A stretch of DNA of 64,000 nt from Kibdelosporangium sp. MJ126-NF4 (GCF_000826545.1 NZ_CDME01000008.1:1223707-1287706), one strand, 5' to 3'. Positions 17,268 through 26,716 are shown, counted from the stretch's first letter. Notes: generated from the letters alone by a model not told the origin. A program made the numbers and translations.

Positions 17268-17447
17268 CACACATTCCTTTCGCGTGGCCTGCGCCAGCTC
17301 GTGTGACTGCTCTGATCCTTCCGGAGTGGCCAGGCCCTGTTGTTTGTGTGAACGCTGTCCAGCGTGCGCGGTCACCGGGGCTGCGACAGTGCCAGCAGGT
17401 AACTGTCCCGGTTCGGGTGACACCCGCCGGAGGCGCTGCCCAGGTCA

Positions 17448-17486
17448 GGGGATGGTGATCACACGGGAACAGCGATCACCATCCCC
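17448..17486 (-). terminator. Strong stem-loop terminator
   Basis: A perfect 13-bp inverted repeat GGGGATGGTGATC / GATCACCATCCCC with a 13-nt loop. It lies about 80 bp past the stop of the small secreted protein gene (17565) on the minus strand and separates it from the Kunitz-like gene. Confidence 0.75.
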
Positions 17487-17564
17487 CGCTGCCGGTTTCG
17501 ACCTTACTTCGCGGTGGGGCACCGGCCCTGATCGAGTGCTGGTCCACGGTTACCGTGCGGCCCT

Positions 17565-17786
17565 TTACTGACTGTCGCACTCGGCATCGACGACTCCGAG
17601 GAGGCCGGTACCGATGAGACCCGTACCGAGACCGATACCGCCGAGACCGAGACCCATACCGACGGTGATGGGACCGGCATTGGCATTGACGGTGCAGTCG
17701 GTCTGCGCGGACGCGGTTCCCGCGCCCAGCGCCAGTGCGGTGGCGGCGACAAGCGTCGCCACCGCCACTGTGATGATGTTGCGCAT
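17565..17786 (-). CDS. Small secreted glycine-rich protein
   Basis: A 73-residue precursor: a signal peptide of about 27 residues (VAVATLVAATALALGAGTASA), then a mature peptide of about 46 residues. The mature part has one cysteine near each end (QTDCTVNA and DAECDSQ) and a glycine/leucine/isoleucine repeat between them. A single disulfide closing a hydrophobic loop is plausible. A strong ribosome binding site (AGGAGGA) precedes ATG 17786. A surface-active or structural role would fit, but no family was recognised. Confidence 0.72.
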   Translation of the reverse strand: MRNIITVAVATLVAATALALGAGTASAQTDCTVNANAGPITVGMGLGLGGIGLGTGLIGTGLLGVVDAECDSQ

Positions 17787-17896
17787 CGTGTCCTCCTCTG
17801 TGGTGTACGCATACGGACGCTTGTGCCGTCGACCAACCGGGTGTTGTCGTTAGACTGTTTGCGCTAATTGTGATAGTGAGTGGTGATCACTCGTGA

Positions 17897-18109
17897 CCTG
17901 CGCGCACGCAGACCATCGCCTACGCGCTCCACGACATGCCGGTCGGGCAACTGGCCTGGAACCAGGGGAGTGGTTCGTCGACGACGACCCCACGCAGACG
18001 AAACAAGCCCCCGTCGATCAGGATGCGGATCCTGACCAACATCACGGATCTTCTGGCTGACCAGGACCACGGGTTCGGCGGCACCCGGCTCGCCGACCTC
18101 GTCACCTGA
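17897..18109 (+). pseudogene. C-terminal relic of an epoxide-hydrolase-like gene
   Basis: One frame reads QTIAYALHDMPVGQLAW, closely resembling the TLAYAL-DSPVGQLAWI signature of EHN-type epoxide hydrolases. Another frame holds EWFVDDDPTQT, and the first resumes as RMRILTNITDLLADQDHGFGG before a stop at 18107-18109. Only the last quarter of such a gene is represented and at least two frameshifts are needed. The match is by eye. Confidence 0.4.
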
Positions 18110-18451
18110 ACGATCGGCAGGAGCCACCATGTTGACCCGAATGGCAGCAAATGCCCAGTACGGCCCGACAGCGCCCCGATATCGCTCCGGTTCTCAGCAG
18201 CAGACTGCACCGCTCTGAGAAACGTGCGCTCGTCGGCAATAGCGCATGACGAACGCAACGCCCGACTCGTCGTTCGCTCTGCGGCATGACCGGACGTCCT
18301 GCGTCACGCTGGTGGACGGCGGCCTGGGGCGGACAGACCTGAGTCGTACAGGCAGTGCCCGGCCCCGCCGGAACGCGTCCGCCGGGGGCGTACGCGTCCG
18401 GCCCGACCTGGCGCAGGGATCGAGTTCGCACCGCCCATCTAGGGTGACCGC
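18110..18451. other. Intergenic region upstream of the LuxR-type regulator
   Basis: No gene recognised. It should contain the promoter of the downstream regulator, but no convincing -35/-10 pair was picked out in this GC-rich DNA. Confidence 0.4.
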
Positions 18452-21175
18452 ATGTCGCTGGTGGGAAGGGACGTCGAGCAGGCGCGGGTTCAGCGCCTGC
18501 TGGCGGATGCGCGCGACGAACGCAGCGGGGCGCTGGGGCTGCGGGGCGCACCGGGGATCGGGAAATCGGTCCTTCTCGACCACGCTGTGTCGATCGCCGA
18601 AGCCGAAGGCATGCAGGTGGTCCGCGGGGCCGGGATCGAGTCCGACTCCGAGCTGGCGTACGGCGGCTTGCACCAACTCTTGTTTCCACACTTGGATCGG
18701 CTGGACGCCCTGCCCACTCCCCAGGCGACGGCGCTGCGTTGCGCTTTCGGCCTGGCCGAGGGAGATGAAGCCAACCGGTTCCTGATCTCCGCAGGCACCC
18801 TGTCGTTGCTCGCCGATCTGGCCGAGGACTCCCCGCTGCTGTGTGTGGTCGATGACCTGCAATGGCTCGACCAGGGTTCCGTGGAGGCGCTGTTGTTCGC
18901 GGTTCGGCGCTTTGTGGCCGACCCGATCGCGGTGCTGTTTGCGGTGCGCGAGACGTCGGTGCCGTTCGTGGTCGCGGGCGTCGAGGTCGTGGATCTGTCC
19001 GGCCTCGCCGCGCCCGATGCCGCCCGGCTGCTCGACGACCACGCGCCGGAACTCGCCGAACGGGTGCGGACCAGGGTTCTCGCGGAGTCTGGCGGCAATC
19101 CCCTGGCGATCATCGAGCTCGGGTTGTCGCGGCTCGCGGCCCGCGATGTCGACGAGTCCGACCCGGCCGAGCAGGTCGGCCCGCTGCCGGTGACCCGCCG
19201 CGTGCAGGAGGCGTTCCGCCACCAGATCGTGGAGCTTCCCGACTCCACCCAACGCGCGCTTCTGGTGGCGGCAGCCGACACGGCGGCGCCCCTTGCGACG
19301 ATCCTGCACGTGATCGAATCCCTCGGTGGCGCCGCCGGTGACCTGGCGCCCGCCGAACGTGACCGGCTGGTCCGGATCGACAGCCGGATCACGTTCCGCC
19401 ACCCCCTGGTACGGGCAGCTGCCTACCAGGACGCGCTGCTGCACCGGCGGATCGAGGTACATCGCGCGTACGCCGAGGCGCTGCGCGCGGATGCCGATGC
19501 CGACCGTCGGGCCTGGCACCTCGCTGCTGCCACCACCAAACCCGACGAGGCGGTGGCCGCCGAACTCGAAGGCGTGGCCGAGCGGGCCTGGCACCGAGGC
19601 GGCGCGATGGCGGTGTGCGCTGCCTACGAACGCGCCGGTCGACTCAGTGCCGACCGGGAGCTGAAGGCTCGGCGTATCGTCCGGGCCAGCCAGGCCGCGT
19701 TCGACGCGGGCAAGGCCGACCGCGCCGCCCGGCTGGCGGCCGAAGCGCTCGCGCTCACCGCCGACATCGGCGTCCGGGCCGATGCCATCTACACCCGTGG
19801 CGCCGTGGAGTACGAACGCACCTCGCCGCGGGCCGACGCGGAGCTGACGCTCGAGGCCGCCGCGTTGGTGCGCGACACCGATCCGGAGCGCGCCGCGCTC
19901 ACGCTCTACGAGGCCGCGCACGCCGCCCGGCACGGAGCGGCGCACGACCTGCTGCAGCGTGCGGCGGATCTGATGCGCGGGTTCACCCCGCCGGAGCACT
20001 GGGCGCCGGTTGTCGCCGCCCTTCTCGGGTGGGCGGAGCTCTTCGCCGGACGCCCGGAGCTGGCCGTCGGCCCGATGCGTGATCTCCACACCGCCACACC
20101 CAGCGGTGGGAACGACCTGATGCATCGCATCACGGCCGGATTCGGCGGGCTCATGATCGCGGACGACGACAGCGTCATCGCCGGGACCGAGGACATGCTG
20201 GCCGAGGTGCGGGCCACCGGGGCGTTGGGGTGGGTCCCGTACACCCTGAACGTGCTCGCCGTGGCGCGGCTGTTGCGCGGTGAGTTCGCGGACGCCCGCG
20301 CGTGTGTGGCGGAAGGCGTATCCGTGAGCGCCGAACTCGGGAACACGACCGAGCGCCTGGCACACCGGTCGGTGGAGGTGTGGTTGCACGCCGTGTCGGG
20401 TGACGAGCCACGCTGCCGAGCTCTGGCCGAGGAGGTGCTCCCGCGAGCCCGAGCCCGGCACCGGGTCAATGCCGAGATCGCGGACTGGGGTCTCGGCATG
20501 CTCGACCTTTCCGCCCGGCGGTTCGGGGAAGCATTCGACCGGCTCGAGAGAGTGTCCAGGGGACCGGCAAGCCGGGATCTCCTGGTCCGGGCGGTGCCGG
20601 ATCTGGTGGAGGCTGCCGTGCGCGGCGGCAAGCCGGATCGCGCCCACGGGCCACTGGCAGCGTTCCGGCACTGGGCTGAGCACGTCGACCGCCCGGTCGC
20701 CACCGGGCTTGTACTGCGCTGCCGGGCCTTGCTGGCCGATGACGGCGACGCCGACGCGCTGTACGCCGAGGCGCTGCGGCTCCAGGAGCGGCACGGCGGC
20801 CCCTATGAGCGCGCCCGCACCCAGCTGGTCTACGGCGAGTGGCTGCGGCGCCAGCGCCGCCGTACCGAGGCCCGCGCCCATCTCGCGGCGGCGGTGTCCG
20901 CGTTCGAGCGCCTCGGCGCGCAGCTCTGGGCCGAGCGTGCGCGCGGCGAGCTGGCCGCCTTCGGCGAGCGGGGCGACGAGCCTCGGCACAGCGGCCCGCT
21001 CACCCTGTTGACCCCGCAGGAGCTGCAGGTCGTACGGCTGGCCGCCACCGGTCACACCAACAAGGAGATCGCCGCACAACTCTTCCTCAGCCCACGGACC
21101 GTCGGCCACCACCTCTACAAGGCGTACCCGAAACTCGGCGTCACCGGACGCGCCGAGCTGGCCCACCTCGTCTGA
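18452..21175 (+). CDS. LAL-type LuxR transcriptional regulator with AAA ATPase domain
   Basis: A 907-residue large ATP-binding LuxR-family activator. The N-terminal ATPase has Walker A GAPGIGKS (32-39) and Walker B LLCVVDDLQWLD around 130. A long helical middle looks TPR-like (repeated AxRLA, AYERAGRL, RADADAD segments). The C-terminal helix-turn-helix (LTPQELQVVRLAATGHTNKEIAAQLFLSPRTVG) is near residue 850. Such proteins switch on nearby pathways in response to a ligand. The only near downstream gene on its strand is the YciI-like gene 124 bp away. Targets unknown. Confidence 0.92.
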   Translation: MSLVGRDVEQARVQRLLADARDERSGALGLRGAPGIGKSVLLDHAVSIAEAEGMQVVRGAGIESDSELAYGGLHQLLFPHLDRLDALPTPQATALRCAFGLAEGDEANRFLISAGTLSLLADLAEDSPLLCVVDDLQWLDQGSVEALLFAVRRFVADPIAVLFAVRETSVPFVVAGVEVVDLSGLAAPDAARLLDDHAPELAERVRTRVLAESGGNPLAIIELGLSRLAARDVDESDPAEQVGPLPVTRRVQEAFRHQIVELPDSTQRALLVAAADTAAPLATILHVIESLGGAAGDLAPAERDRLVRIDSRITFRHPLVRAAAYQDALLHRRIEVHRAYAEALRADADADRRAWHLAAATTKPDEAVAAELEGVAERAWHRGGAMAVCAAYERAGRLSADRELKARRIVRASQAAFDAGKADRAARLAAEALALTADIGVRADAIYTRGAVEYERTSPRADAELTLEAAALVRDTDPERAALTLYEAAHAARHGAAHDLLQRAADLMRGFTPPEHWAPVVAALLGWAELFAGRPELAVGPMRDLHTATPSGGNDLMHRITAGFGGLMIADDDSVIAGTEDMLAEVRATGALGWVPYTLNVLAVARLLRGEFADARACVAEGVSVSAELGNTTERLAHRSVEVWLHAVSGDEPRCRALAEEVLPRARARHRVNAEIADWGLGMLDLSARRFGEAFDRLERVSRGPASRDLLVRAVPDLVEAAVRGGKPDRAHGPLAAFRHWAEHVDRPVATGLVLRCRALLADDGDADALYAEALRLQERHGGPYERARTQLVYGEWLRRQRRRTEARAHLAAAVSAFERLGAQLWAERARGELAAFGERGDEPRHSGPLTLLTPQELQVVRLAATGHTNKEIAAQLFLSPRTVGHHLYKAYPKLGVTGRAELAHLV

Positions 21176-21299
21176 CGGCCGACGCCGGTCGTCGGCTTCC
21201 CGGACACCAGTCACGATGACTGATACGTCAGCGGTGAGCTCCGCCTAGCGTTTCCGGCATCCAGACAGCGGCCGTCGGCCGTACGACGAGGAGACGACA

Positions 21300-21668
21300 A
21301 TGACGAAGTACTTCCTGAGCCTCCCGCACGACTCCGCCGAGGAGCCGACGATGGAGAGCATGGACCCCGCGGAGCTGCAGGAGATCATGGCTGCGGTCGA
21401 TGCGTTCAACACCGCCGTTCAGGAAGCGGGCGCGTTCGTGACCGCTGGAGGCCTGCAGCCACCGTCGACTGCGACCACGGTGGACTACTCCGGTGACAGC
21501 CCCGTACTCACACCAGGCCCGTTTGTCGAGGCCGAGGAGTACCTCGGCGGCTTCTGGATCATCGAGGCCGAAAACGACGACGTCGCGATCGAATGGGCCA
21601 AGCAGGCCTCGCGTGCGCTGCGAAGCAAGGTCGAGGTCCGCGCACTGCAGGAAGCACCGCAGGAATGA
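21300..21668 (+). CDS. YciI-like protein
   Basis: A 122-residue YCII-related protein. It opens MTKYFLSLPHDSAEEPTMES with the strand-helix pattern of the ferredoxin-like fold and has the conserved GPFVEAEEYLGGFWIIEAE segment in the centre, where the family carries its putative active-site residues. Family members often sit next to ECF sigma genes; here the neighbour is a LuxR-type regulator. Function unknown. Confidence 0.85.
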   Translation: MTKYFLSLPHDSAEEPTMESMDPAELQEIMAAVDAFNTAVQEAGAFVTAGGLQPPSTATTVDYSGDSPVLTPGPFVEAEEYLGGFWIIEAENDDVAIEWAKQASRALRSKVEVRALQEAPQE

Positions 21669-21820
21669 ACGGCAAGTCGTCGCAGCCTTGAGTGTTGGCG
21701 CGGATTCAGTATGTGCACCCGCGCCAACACATCGGATTTCCTACCGGAGGACCTGCCCGGAGCAGGCAACGGATGTTCAGCGACTCCGACGTCGACAAGA
21801 TCCGGCTCGAACCGAGCCGT

Positions 21821-23305
21821 TCACGCCAGGTCGATGACGACCACCACGGTCTCATTCGGGTCCGCCTGGTAGGTCGCCAGCGTCCCGGGCGGTACGACCA
21901 GAATCCGCTGTCCGCCCCGCCGCATCCCGAGCAGGCCGGGATACTGGTCCCAGAGGTTCCGGCTCCCGACGCTGACCTGCCCTCGGTGCGGCTGCCCGGA
22001 ATCGTAGGTACTCTGCACGACCCGCCGGTCCGACCAGGTGATCAGCGTGTAGTTGAAGGTCACGTCCTCGTTCTGCAGCGGTATCGTTCCCGTGCCCTGC
22101 CGCACGTCCTGATGGACCACCTGGGCAGGCGGCGCGCAGTGGTCAGGGATGACGACTCCGGGCTTCCCGTCACCGCCCTCGATCGTGATGTCGTCGACCG
22201 TGCACGGCGCACCGGACGTTCTGCTGGTCGACAACGTCGTGCTGGTCGAACCAGTCGTACCGGTGGGCGGGGACGCGCCGGTGACACCGGACGACTGGGC
22301 AGGCAAGGTCATGACCAGCGTGGTCACCACACCAGCGGCCACCAGCAACGCGGCGATCGATCCGGCGGTCAGCACGCGCCTGCGCCGTGAGCCGCCGGGA
22401 CCAGCCAACAACCGTGTTCTGTCCACCGACTGTTGCCATGCCTCGGTCAGCAATGCGGTCGCGGCCTCATCTGGCCGCTGCGTCACAGTCGTCGCGTCAC
22501 CACCGGCAACCGCGGCGACCAATTGCGACGGTGTCGGCCGCTTGTCCGGATCCTTGTCCAGCGCGGCCATCAGTACGGGCTTGAGTTCGTCCGCCACACC
22601 GTCCAAGTCGGGCTCGCCGTGCATGATCCGGAGCATGAGGGCCTGCGCCATACCAGTGCCGAACACGGCCCGGCCGGTCGCGGCGTAGGCGACGGTCACC
22701 GCCCAGCTGAACACGTCGGCAGGTGGCCCGGGTCGGCCGGTGATCTGCTCCGGTGCCATGAACGCCGGGGAGCCGATCACGACACCCGTCTCCGTCACCG
22801 ACGTCATGTCGGCGAGCCACGCGATCCCGAAGTCGATCACCTTCGGCCCCTGCGGCGACAGCAACACGTTGGCGGGCTTCAGATCCCGGTGCACAATGCC
22901 GCCACGGTGGATGGCCGCCAGCGCGGCTGCCAGACCGGCGGCCAGCACTCGGACCATGTCGGGCGGCAGCGGCCCGGACTCGGCGACCCGCGCGGCCAGC
23001 GACGGTCCGTCCACGTATTCCAGCACCAGATAGGGATCCGGCGCGTTCACGTCCACCGCGAGAACCCGCGCGGTGAAGGCACCGTCGACACGGGTCAGTA
23101 CGGCGGCCTCACGCCGAAACCGTGCACGAAACGCGTGGTCCTCGGCATACTCCCGGCGCAGGATTTTGATCGCGACCGGCCCGTCCGGGCTGTGCGCCAG
23201 GTACACCACGCCCATGCCGCCCGCGCCGATCCGTCCCTGGACACGATAGCCGCCGATCGTGGCTGGATCGTCAGCACGCAGCGGACCAACTCCCATGTCC
23301 GGCAA
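21821..23305 (-). CDS. Membrane Ser/Thr kinase with extracellular FKBP-like domain
   Basis: A 494-residue protein. The PknB-like kinase domain spans about 19-270 with glycine loop GAGGMG (27-32), VAIK Lys47, catalytic HRDLKPAN, DFG and APEQ, all intact. A single membrane helix near 310-333 (VLTAGSIAALLVAAGVVTTL) and a Ser/Thr-rich linker lead to an outside domain of about 115 residues. That domain reads like an FKBP-type prolyl isomerase: PPAQVVHQDVRQGTGT, then VTFNYTLITWSD, STYDSGQP, LLGMRRGGQRILVVPPG, and ETVVVVIDLA. Pocket residues of FKBP12 (Phe36, Asp37, Phe46, Ile56, Trp59) are mostly replaced, so it may bind rather than isomerise. Confidence 0.85.
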   Translation of the reverse strand: MPDMGVGPLRADDPATIGGYRVQGRIGAGGMGVVYLAHSPDGPVAIKILRREYAEDHAFRARFRREAAVLTRVDGAFTARVLAVDVNAPDPYLVLEYVDGPSLAARVAESGPLPPDMVRVLAAGLAAALAAIHRGGIVHRDLKPANVLLSPQGPKVIDFGIAWLADMTSVTETGVVIGSPAFMAPEQITGRPGPPADVFSWAVTVAYAATGRAVFGTGMAQALMLRIMHGEPDLDGVADELKPVLMAALDKDPDKRPTPSQLVAAVAGGDATTVTQRPDEAATALLTEAWQQSVDRTRLLAGPGGSRRRRVLTAGSIAALLVAAGVVTTLVMTLPAQSSGVTGASPPTGTTGSTSTTLSTSRTSGAPCTVDDITIEGGDGKPGVVIPDHCAPPAQVVHQDVRQGTGTIPLQNEDVTFNYTLITWSDRRVVQSTYDSGQPHRGQVSVGSRNLWDQYPGLLGMRRGGQRILVVPPGTLATYQADPNETVVVVIDLA

Positions 23306-23360
23306 CCCTAGTCGTCGTCAGGACACGCGCTGAACGCCCTGCGGTCACGCCGGACCGCGG

Positions 23361-23750
23361 TCAGCGCACTACCTCGGCGATGCCGAGCATGTTGCCCTCG
23401 CTGTCGCGGAACCAGGCGGCCCGTTCGCCGCGCCCCTTGCTCGGATAGTTGCCCTCGATGTCCACGATCCCGTTCACGGCGCCGTCGTACTGCTCGAACA
23501 CCACGCCGCGGGCGCGCAGGTCAGCGACCGCCGCCTCGATGTCGTCGACGTAGAAGCCCATCTGCGTGAACGAGCCGTCCGACGCGCCAGCCGAGGCGAA
23601 CAGGCAGAAGACGCCTGTTGCGCCCTCGTATCGCAGGCCGCCGTCACGTTCCTCGGCCGGTTCGAGACCAAGCTTCTCGGCGTACCAGCGGCGGGCTCGG
23701 GCAAGATCCTGCGTGGGGATTCGACCTTCGATCCGCGCGTTCTTCAGCAT
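23361..23750 (-). CDS. VOC-family (glyoxalase-like) protein
   Basis: A 129-residue vicinal-oxygen-chelate protein: two beta-alpha-beta-beta-beta modules, with GRIPTQDLARARRWYAEKLG at the start and AAWFRDSEGNMLGIAEV at the end. The terminal Glu typical of metal-binding members is present in GIAEV. No partner gene indicates its substrate; such proteins often confer resistance or act in small-molecule metabolism. Confidence 0.87.
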   Translation of the reverse strand: MLKNARIEGRIPTQDLARARRWYAEKLGLEPAEERDGGLRYEGATGVFCLFASAGASDGSFTQMGFYVDDIEAAVADLRARGVVFEQYDGAVNGIVDIEGNYPSKGRGERAAWFRDSEGNMLGIAEVVR

Positions 23751-23940
23751 CCTCGCATGTTAACCAGATTGGACACACAGACCGGGTGAGTGAGCGTCAA
23801 CCTGAGACGGTCCGCAAGAAGTCCAGTACGCATAGCCTGCCCGACGGCGCGCAGTACTGGTGGTGTGCCGTGCTGTATTCGTCCAGATCCTGCGTGACAC
23901 CGTGGGCTATCTTCATTCACGATCGATGGGAGTTGGCGGA

Positions 23941-24792
23941 GTGGCGCGTCTTCATGTCGGCTGTGCGATGTGGACCCACAAGGCGTGGGCTGGGCGGTTC
24001 CTGCCGCAGTCGCTGCCGGCCAACCAGCGTCTGCGTGCCTATGCCGGTTGGTGCAACGCGGTCGAGGGCAACACCACCTTCTACGCGATCCCCGCCCGGA
24101 CCACCGTCGCGACGTGGGCGCAGCAGACCGGCCCCGGCTTCCGGTTCGTGGTCAAGTTGCCCAAGGTTGTCACGCATGAGCGCCGGTTGGTCGGTGTCGA
24201 GACCGAGATGCGGGCGTTCCTCGACGCGATCGAGCCCCTCGGCGAACGGGCGGTTTTGTGGACCCAGTTGCCCGGCTCGTTCGGACCGTCGGACGTCGAT
24301 GCCCTCGGCCGTTTCCTGCGCAGGCTCCCCGCCGACCGACGGCGTGCCGTGGAGGTGCGTCACCCTGGGTTCTTCACCGACACCGGCTGCGCATCCCTGC
24401 TGGAGGCAACGCTCGCCGACGCGAACGCCGAATGGCTGCCTTTCGACACCACGGCCTTCTTCCAGAGCCCGCCCATCAGCGAGGCCGAACAGGACGCCTG
24501 GGCCAAGAAACCGCGGCTGCCGCGGCGCACACGGGCACTGACCGACCAACCCGTTGTCCGCTACCTGGGTCGCGACTCGATCGAGAAGACGGTCGAGGGA
24601 TGGCAGGCCTGGACTGAGGTGGTCGCCGGTTGGCTACGTGAGGGCCGGTCACCGACGGTTTTCCTGCACACCCCCGACAACGACGACGCGCCCGCGCTTG
24701 CCCGCCGATTCCACGACGACGTGCGAATGCTCGTGCCCAGCCTCGACCCATTGCCCGAGCCCGAGCCGGTTGGGCCCGCGACCCTGTTCTGA
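23941..24792 (+). CDS. DUF72 family protein (YecE-like TIM barrel)
   Basis: A 283-residue DUF72 protein with the hallmark opening LHVGCAMWTHKAWAGRF, NAVEGNTTFYAIP and PGFRFVVKLPKVVTHERRL, and a later EVRHPGFF. The fold is a TIM barrel of unknown reaction. GTG 23941 is preferred because GGGAG lies 8 bases upstream and the protein then begins at the conserved motif; an ATG at 23926 is an alternative. Confidence 0.88.
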   Translation: MARLHVGCAMWTHKAWAGRFLPQSLPANQRLRAYAGWCNAVEGNTTFYAIPARTTVATWAQQTGPGFRFVVKLPKVVTHERRLVGVETEMRAFLDAIEPLGERAVLWTQLPGSFGPSDVDALGRFLRRLPADRRRAVEVRHPGFFTDTGCASLLEATLADANAEWLPFDTTAFFQSPPISEAEQDAWAKKPRLPRRTRALTDQPVVRYLGRDSIEKTVEGWQAWTEVVAGWLREGRSPTVFLHTPDNDDAPALARRFHDDVRMLVPSLDPLPEPEPVGPATLF

Positions 24793-24918
24793 GCGATGTC
24801 GCTCCGCCACGACCTCGGGAATTGGCCCACACCTGCCACGACAGCGGCATGGGACATCCATCCTGTTGCGCGAACCGGAATTTCGTGTCCTCTGTGGCAG
24901 GCCGATAGCTTCGGATTT

Positions 24919-26370
24919 ATGGAGTGGAGTTTTCAGACGGCCGAAGAGCTCGTTGTCGCGTTGCGTGCCGGTGAGGTGACGTCGGTGGAACTGACCGATG
25001 AGGCGATTGCCCGTATCGAGCGCGACGACAAGGTGATCAACGCGATCTGTGTGCCGGATTTCGACCGTGCGCGGGCCGCCGCGCGCGGTGCCGACCAGGC
25101 GCGCGCCCGCGGTGAGGTCCGGCCGCTGCTCGGTGTTCCGGTGACGGTCAAGGAGTGCTACAACATGGCTGGGCTGCCCACGACCTGGGGCATGCCGCAG
25201 TACCGGGACTTTGTGCCCGACGAGGACGCGGTACAGGTGTCGCGGCTCAAGGCCGCGGGCGCGGTGGTGCTGGGTAAGACCAATGTGCCGTTGGGGTTGC
25301 AGGATATCCAGAGTTTCAACGAGATCTACGGCACCACCAACAATCCGTGGGATCACGATCGCACGGCGGGCGGATCCTCCGGCGGATCGGCGGCGGCCCT
25401 GGCGTGCGGGTTCGGGGCGCTGTCCATCGGTTCCGATCTCGCCGGTTCACTGCGCACCCCCGCACATTTCTGCGGCATCTACGCACACAAGCCGACACTT
25501 GGACTGGTGGCGGCCCGTGGCATGGTCGCGCCAACCGCACCGCCATTGCCGGTCGACCTTGACCTCGCCGTCGTGGGTCCGATGGCGCGCACTGCCCGCG
25601 ATCTCACGCTTCTGCTCGACGTCATGGCGGGACCGGACCCGTTGACGTTCGGCAAGGCGCACCACGTGATGTTGCCGTCCGCGCGCCACGAGCGGTTGTC
25701 CGACTTCCGGGTCCTGGTGCTCGACGAGCATCCGTTCATTCCGACTGGGTCCGCTGTGTGGGCGGGCGTGAACCGGGTGGCCGACGCGCTTGTCGACGGC
25801 GGCGCCCGCGTCGAACGGTACAGTCCGCTGCTGCCCGATCTGGCCGAGGCCGCGACGCTCTACACGCGGTTGCAGTTCTCGGGCTCTGTTGCGCGTTTTC
25901 CGGTCGAGGCGGACGAACAGCTGCGGACGCGCGCCGCTGGACTGAGCGCGGACGATCAGAGTCTGGACGCGGCGCGGTTGCGCGGGATGGTGTTGAGCCA
26001 CCGTGACTGGCTGGAGGTGAACAACCGTCGTGAGCTCCACCGTCACGGCTGGCGGCAGCTGTTCGCCGAGTTCGATGTCGTGGTGTGTCCGATCACGCCG
26101 ACTCCCGCGTTCCCGCACGACCACAACCCCGATCCGTTGGAACGCCGGATCGACATCGACGGCGTCGGGTACCCGTACTTCGACCAGCTTGTCTGGGCTG
26201 GTCTGGCCACCATGCCCGGCCTGCCCGCCACCGCCATACCAGCGGGCCGGTCCCCCGAGGACCTGCCGGTGGGAGTGCAGCTAATCGGTCCGATGTTCGA
26301 GGACCGCACCCCGCTGCGGCTGGCCGAACTGCTCGAGCAGAAGACCGGCGGCTTCCAGGCGCCGCGCTAG
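24919..26370 (+). CDS. Amidase (amidase-signature family)
   Basis: A 483-residue amidase-signature enzyme with the complete Ser-cisSer-Lys triad: Lys78 in PVTVKECYN, cis-Ser154 in TAGGSSGGSAAAL, and nucleophile Ser177 in GSDLAGSLRTPA. It hydrolyses an amide bond; the precise substrate is unknown. ATG 24919 gives the family's normal N-terminus (MEWSFQTAEELVVALRAGEV). The ArsR-type gene follows after 43 bp but has its own promoter. Confidence 0.91.
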   Translation: MEWSFQTAEELVVALRAGEVTSVELTDEAIARIERDDKVINAICVPDFDRARAAARGADQARARGEVRPLLGVPVTVKECYNMAGLPTTWGMPQYRDFVPDEDAVQVSRLKAAGAVVLGKTNVPLGLQDIQSFNEIYGTTNNPWDHDRTAGGSSGGSAAALACGFGALSIGSDLAGSLRTPAHFCGIYAHKPTLGLVAARGMVAPTAPPLPVDLDLAVVGPMARTARDLTLLLDVMAGPDPLTFGKAHHVMLPSARHERLSDFRVLVLDEHPFIPTGSAVWAGVNRVADALVDGGARVERYSPLLPDLAEAATLYTRLQFSGSVARFPVEADEQLRTRAAGLSADDQSLDAARLRGMVLSHRDWLEVNNRRELHRHGWRQLFAEFDVVVCPITPTPAFPHDHNPDPLERRIDIDGVGYPYFDQLVWAGLATMPGLPATAIPAGRSPEDLPVGVQLIGPMFEDRTPLRLAELLEQKTGGFQAPR

Positions 26371-26378
26371 TAAAAAGC

Positions 26379-26407
26379 TTGAAAGCTTATTAGCTAACTG
26401 GCATAGT
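26379..26407 (+). promoter_or_regulatory. Promoter and operator of the ArsR-type gene
   Basis: TTGAAA (26379-26384) and CATAGT (26402-26407) are separated by 17 bp, close to the sigma-70 consensus. Transcription would begin at or a few bases from the GTG start at 26414, giving a leaderless mRNA. AT-rich palindromic elements AAGCTT (twice, 26375-26387) and TTAGCTAA (26390-26397) overlap the promoter, as expected for an autoregulatory ArsR operator. Confidence 0.6.
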
Positions 26408-26413
26408 GTCCTC

Positions 26414-26716
26414 GTGCTCGACGTGGACCTGGTCAAGGCGCTGGCCAACGACAAGCGGCTGATGATCCTGGAGTGGCTGCGCGACCCCGAGCGGCACTTC
26501 CCGCCGCAACGCGACGGAGACCTGGTCCGTGACGGGGTCTGTTCGCTGTTCATCGCCGACAAGCTCGGGGTGAGCCAGCCGACCTGCGGCGAGCACATGA
26601 AAATCCTCAGCCAGGCTGGTCTCGTCCACGGCAGGAAGATCAAGCAGTGGGTGTTCTACCAGCGTGACGAGGACCGTATCGCGCAGGCCAAGGAGTTGTT
26701 GAGCGGTGACTGGTGA
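26414..26716 (+). CDS. ArsR-family winged-helix regulator
   Basis: A 100-residue regulator starting at GTG 26414 (MLDVDLVKALANDKRLMILE). The winged helix includes FIADKLGVSQPTCGEHMKIL as helix-turn-helix followed by the GRKIKQWVFYQR wing. The canonical metal site CVCDLC is absent; the cysteines present are CSLF and TCGEH, so a non-metal signal or an atypical site is likely. It overlaps the downstream deacylase gene by 11 bp. Confidence 0.88.
   Translation: MLDVDLVKALANDKRLMILEWLRDPERHFPPQRDGDLVRDGVCSLFIADKLGVSQPTCGEHMKILSQAGLVHGRKIKQWVFYQRDEDRIAQAKELLSGDW

Noticed and set aside
17870..17900. GTGATCAC palindrome as an operator
   Set aside because: It is an 8-bp palindrome near a pseudogene with no adjacent gene start; chance occurrence is likely.
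18194..21214. A 1006-codon open frame antisense to the LuxR-type regulator
   Set aside because: The + strand frame has clear Walker and helix-turn-helix motifs; the antisense frame is a codon-bias shadow.
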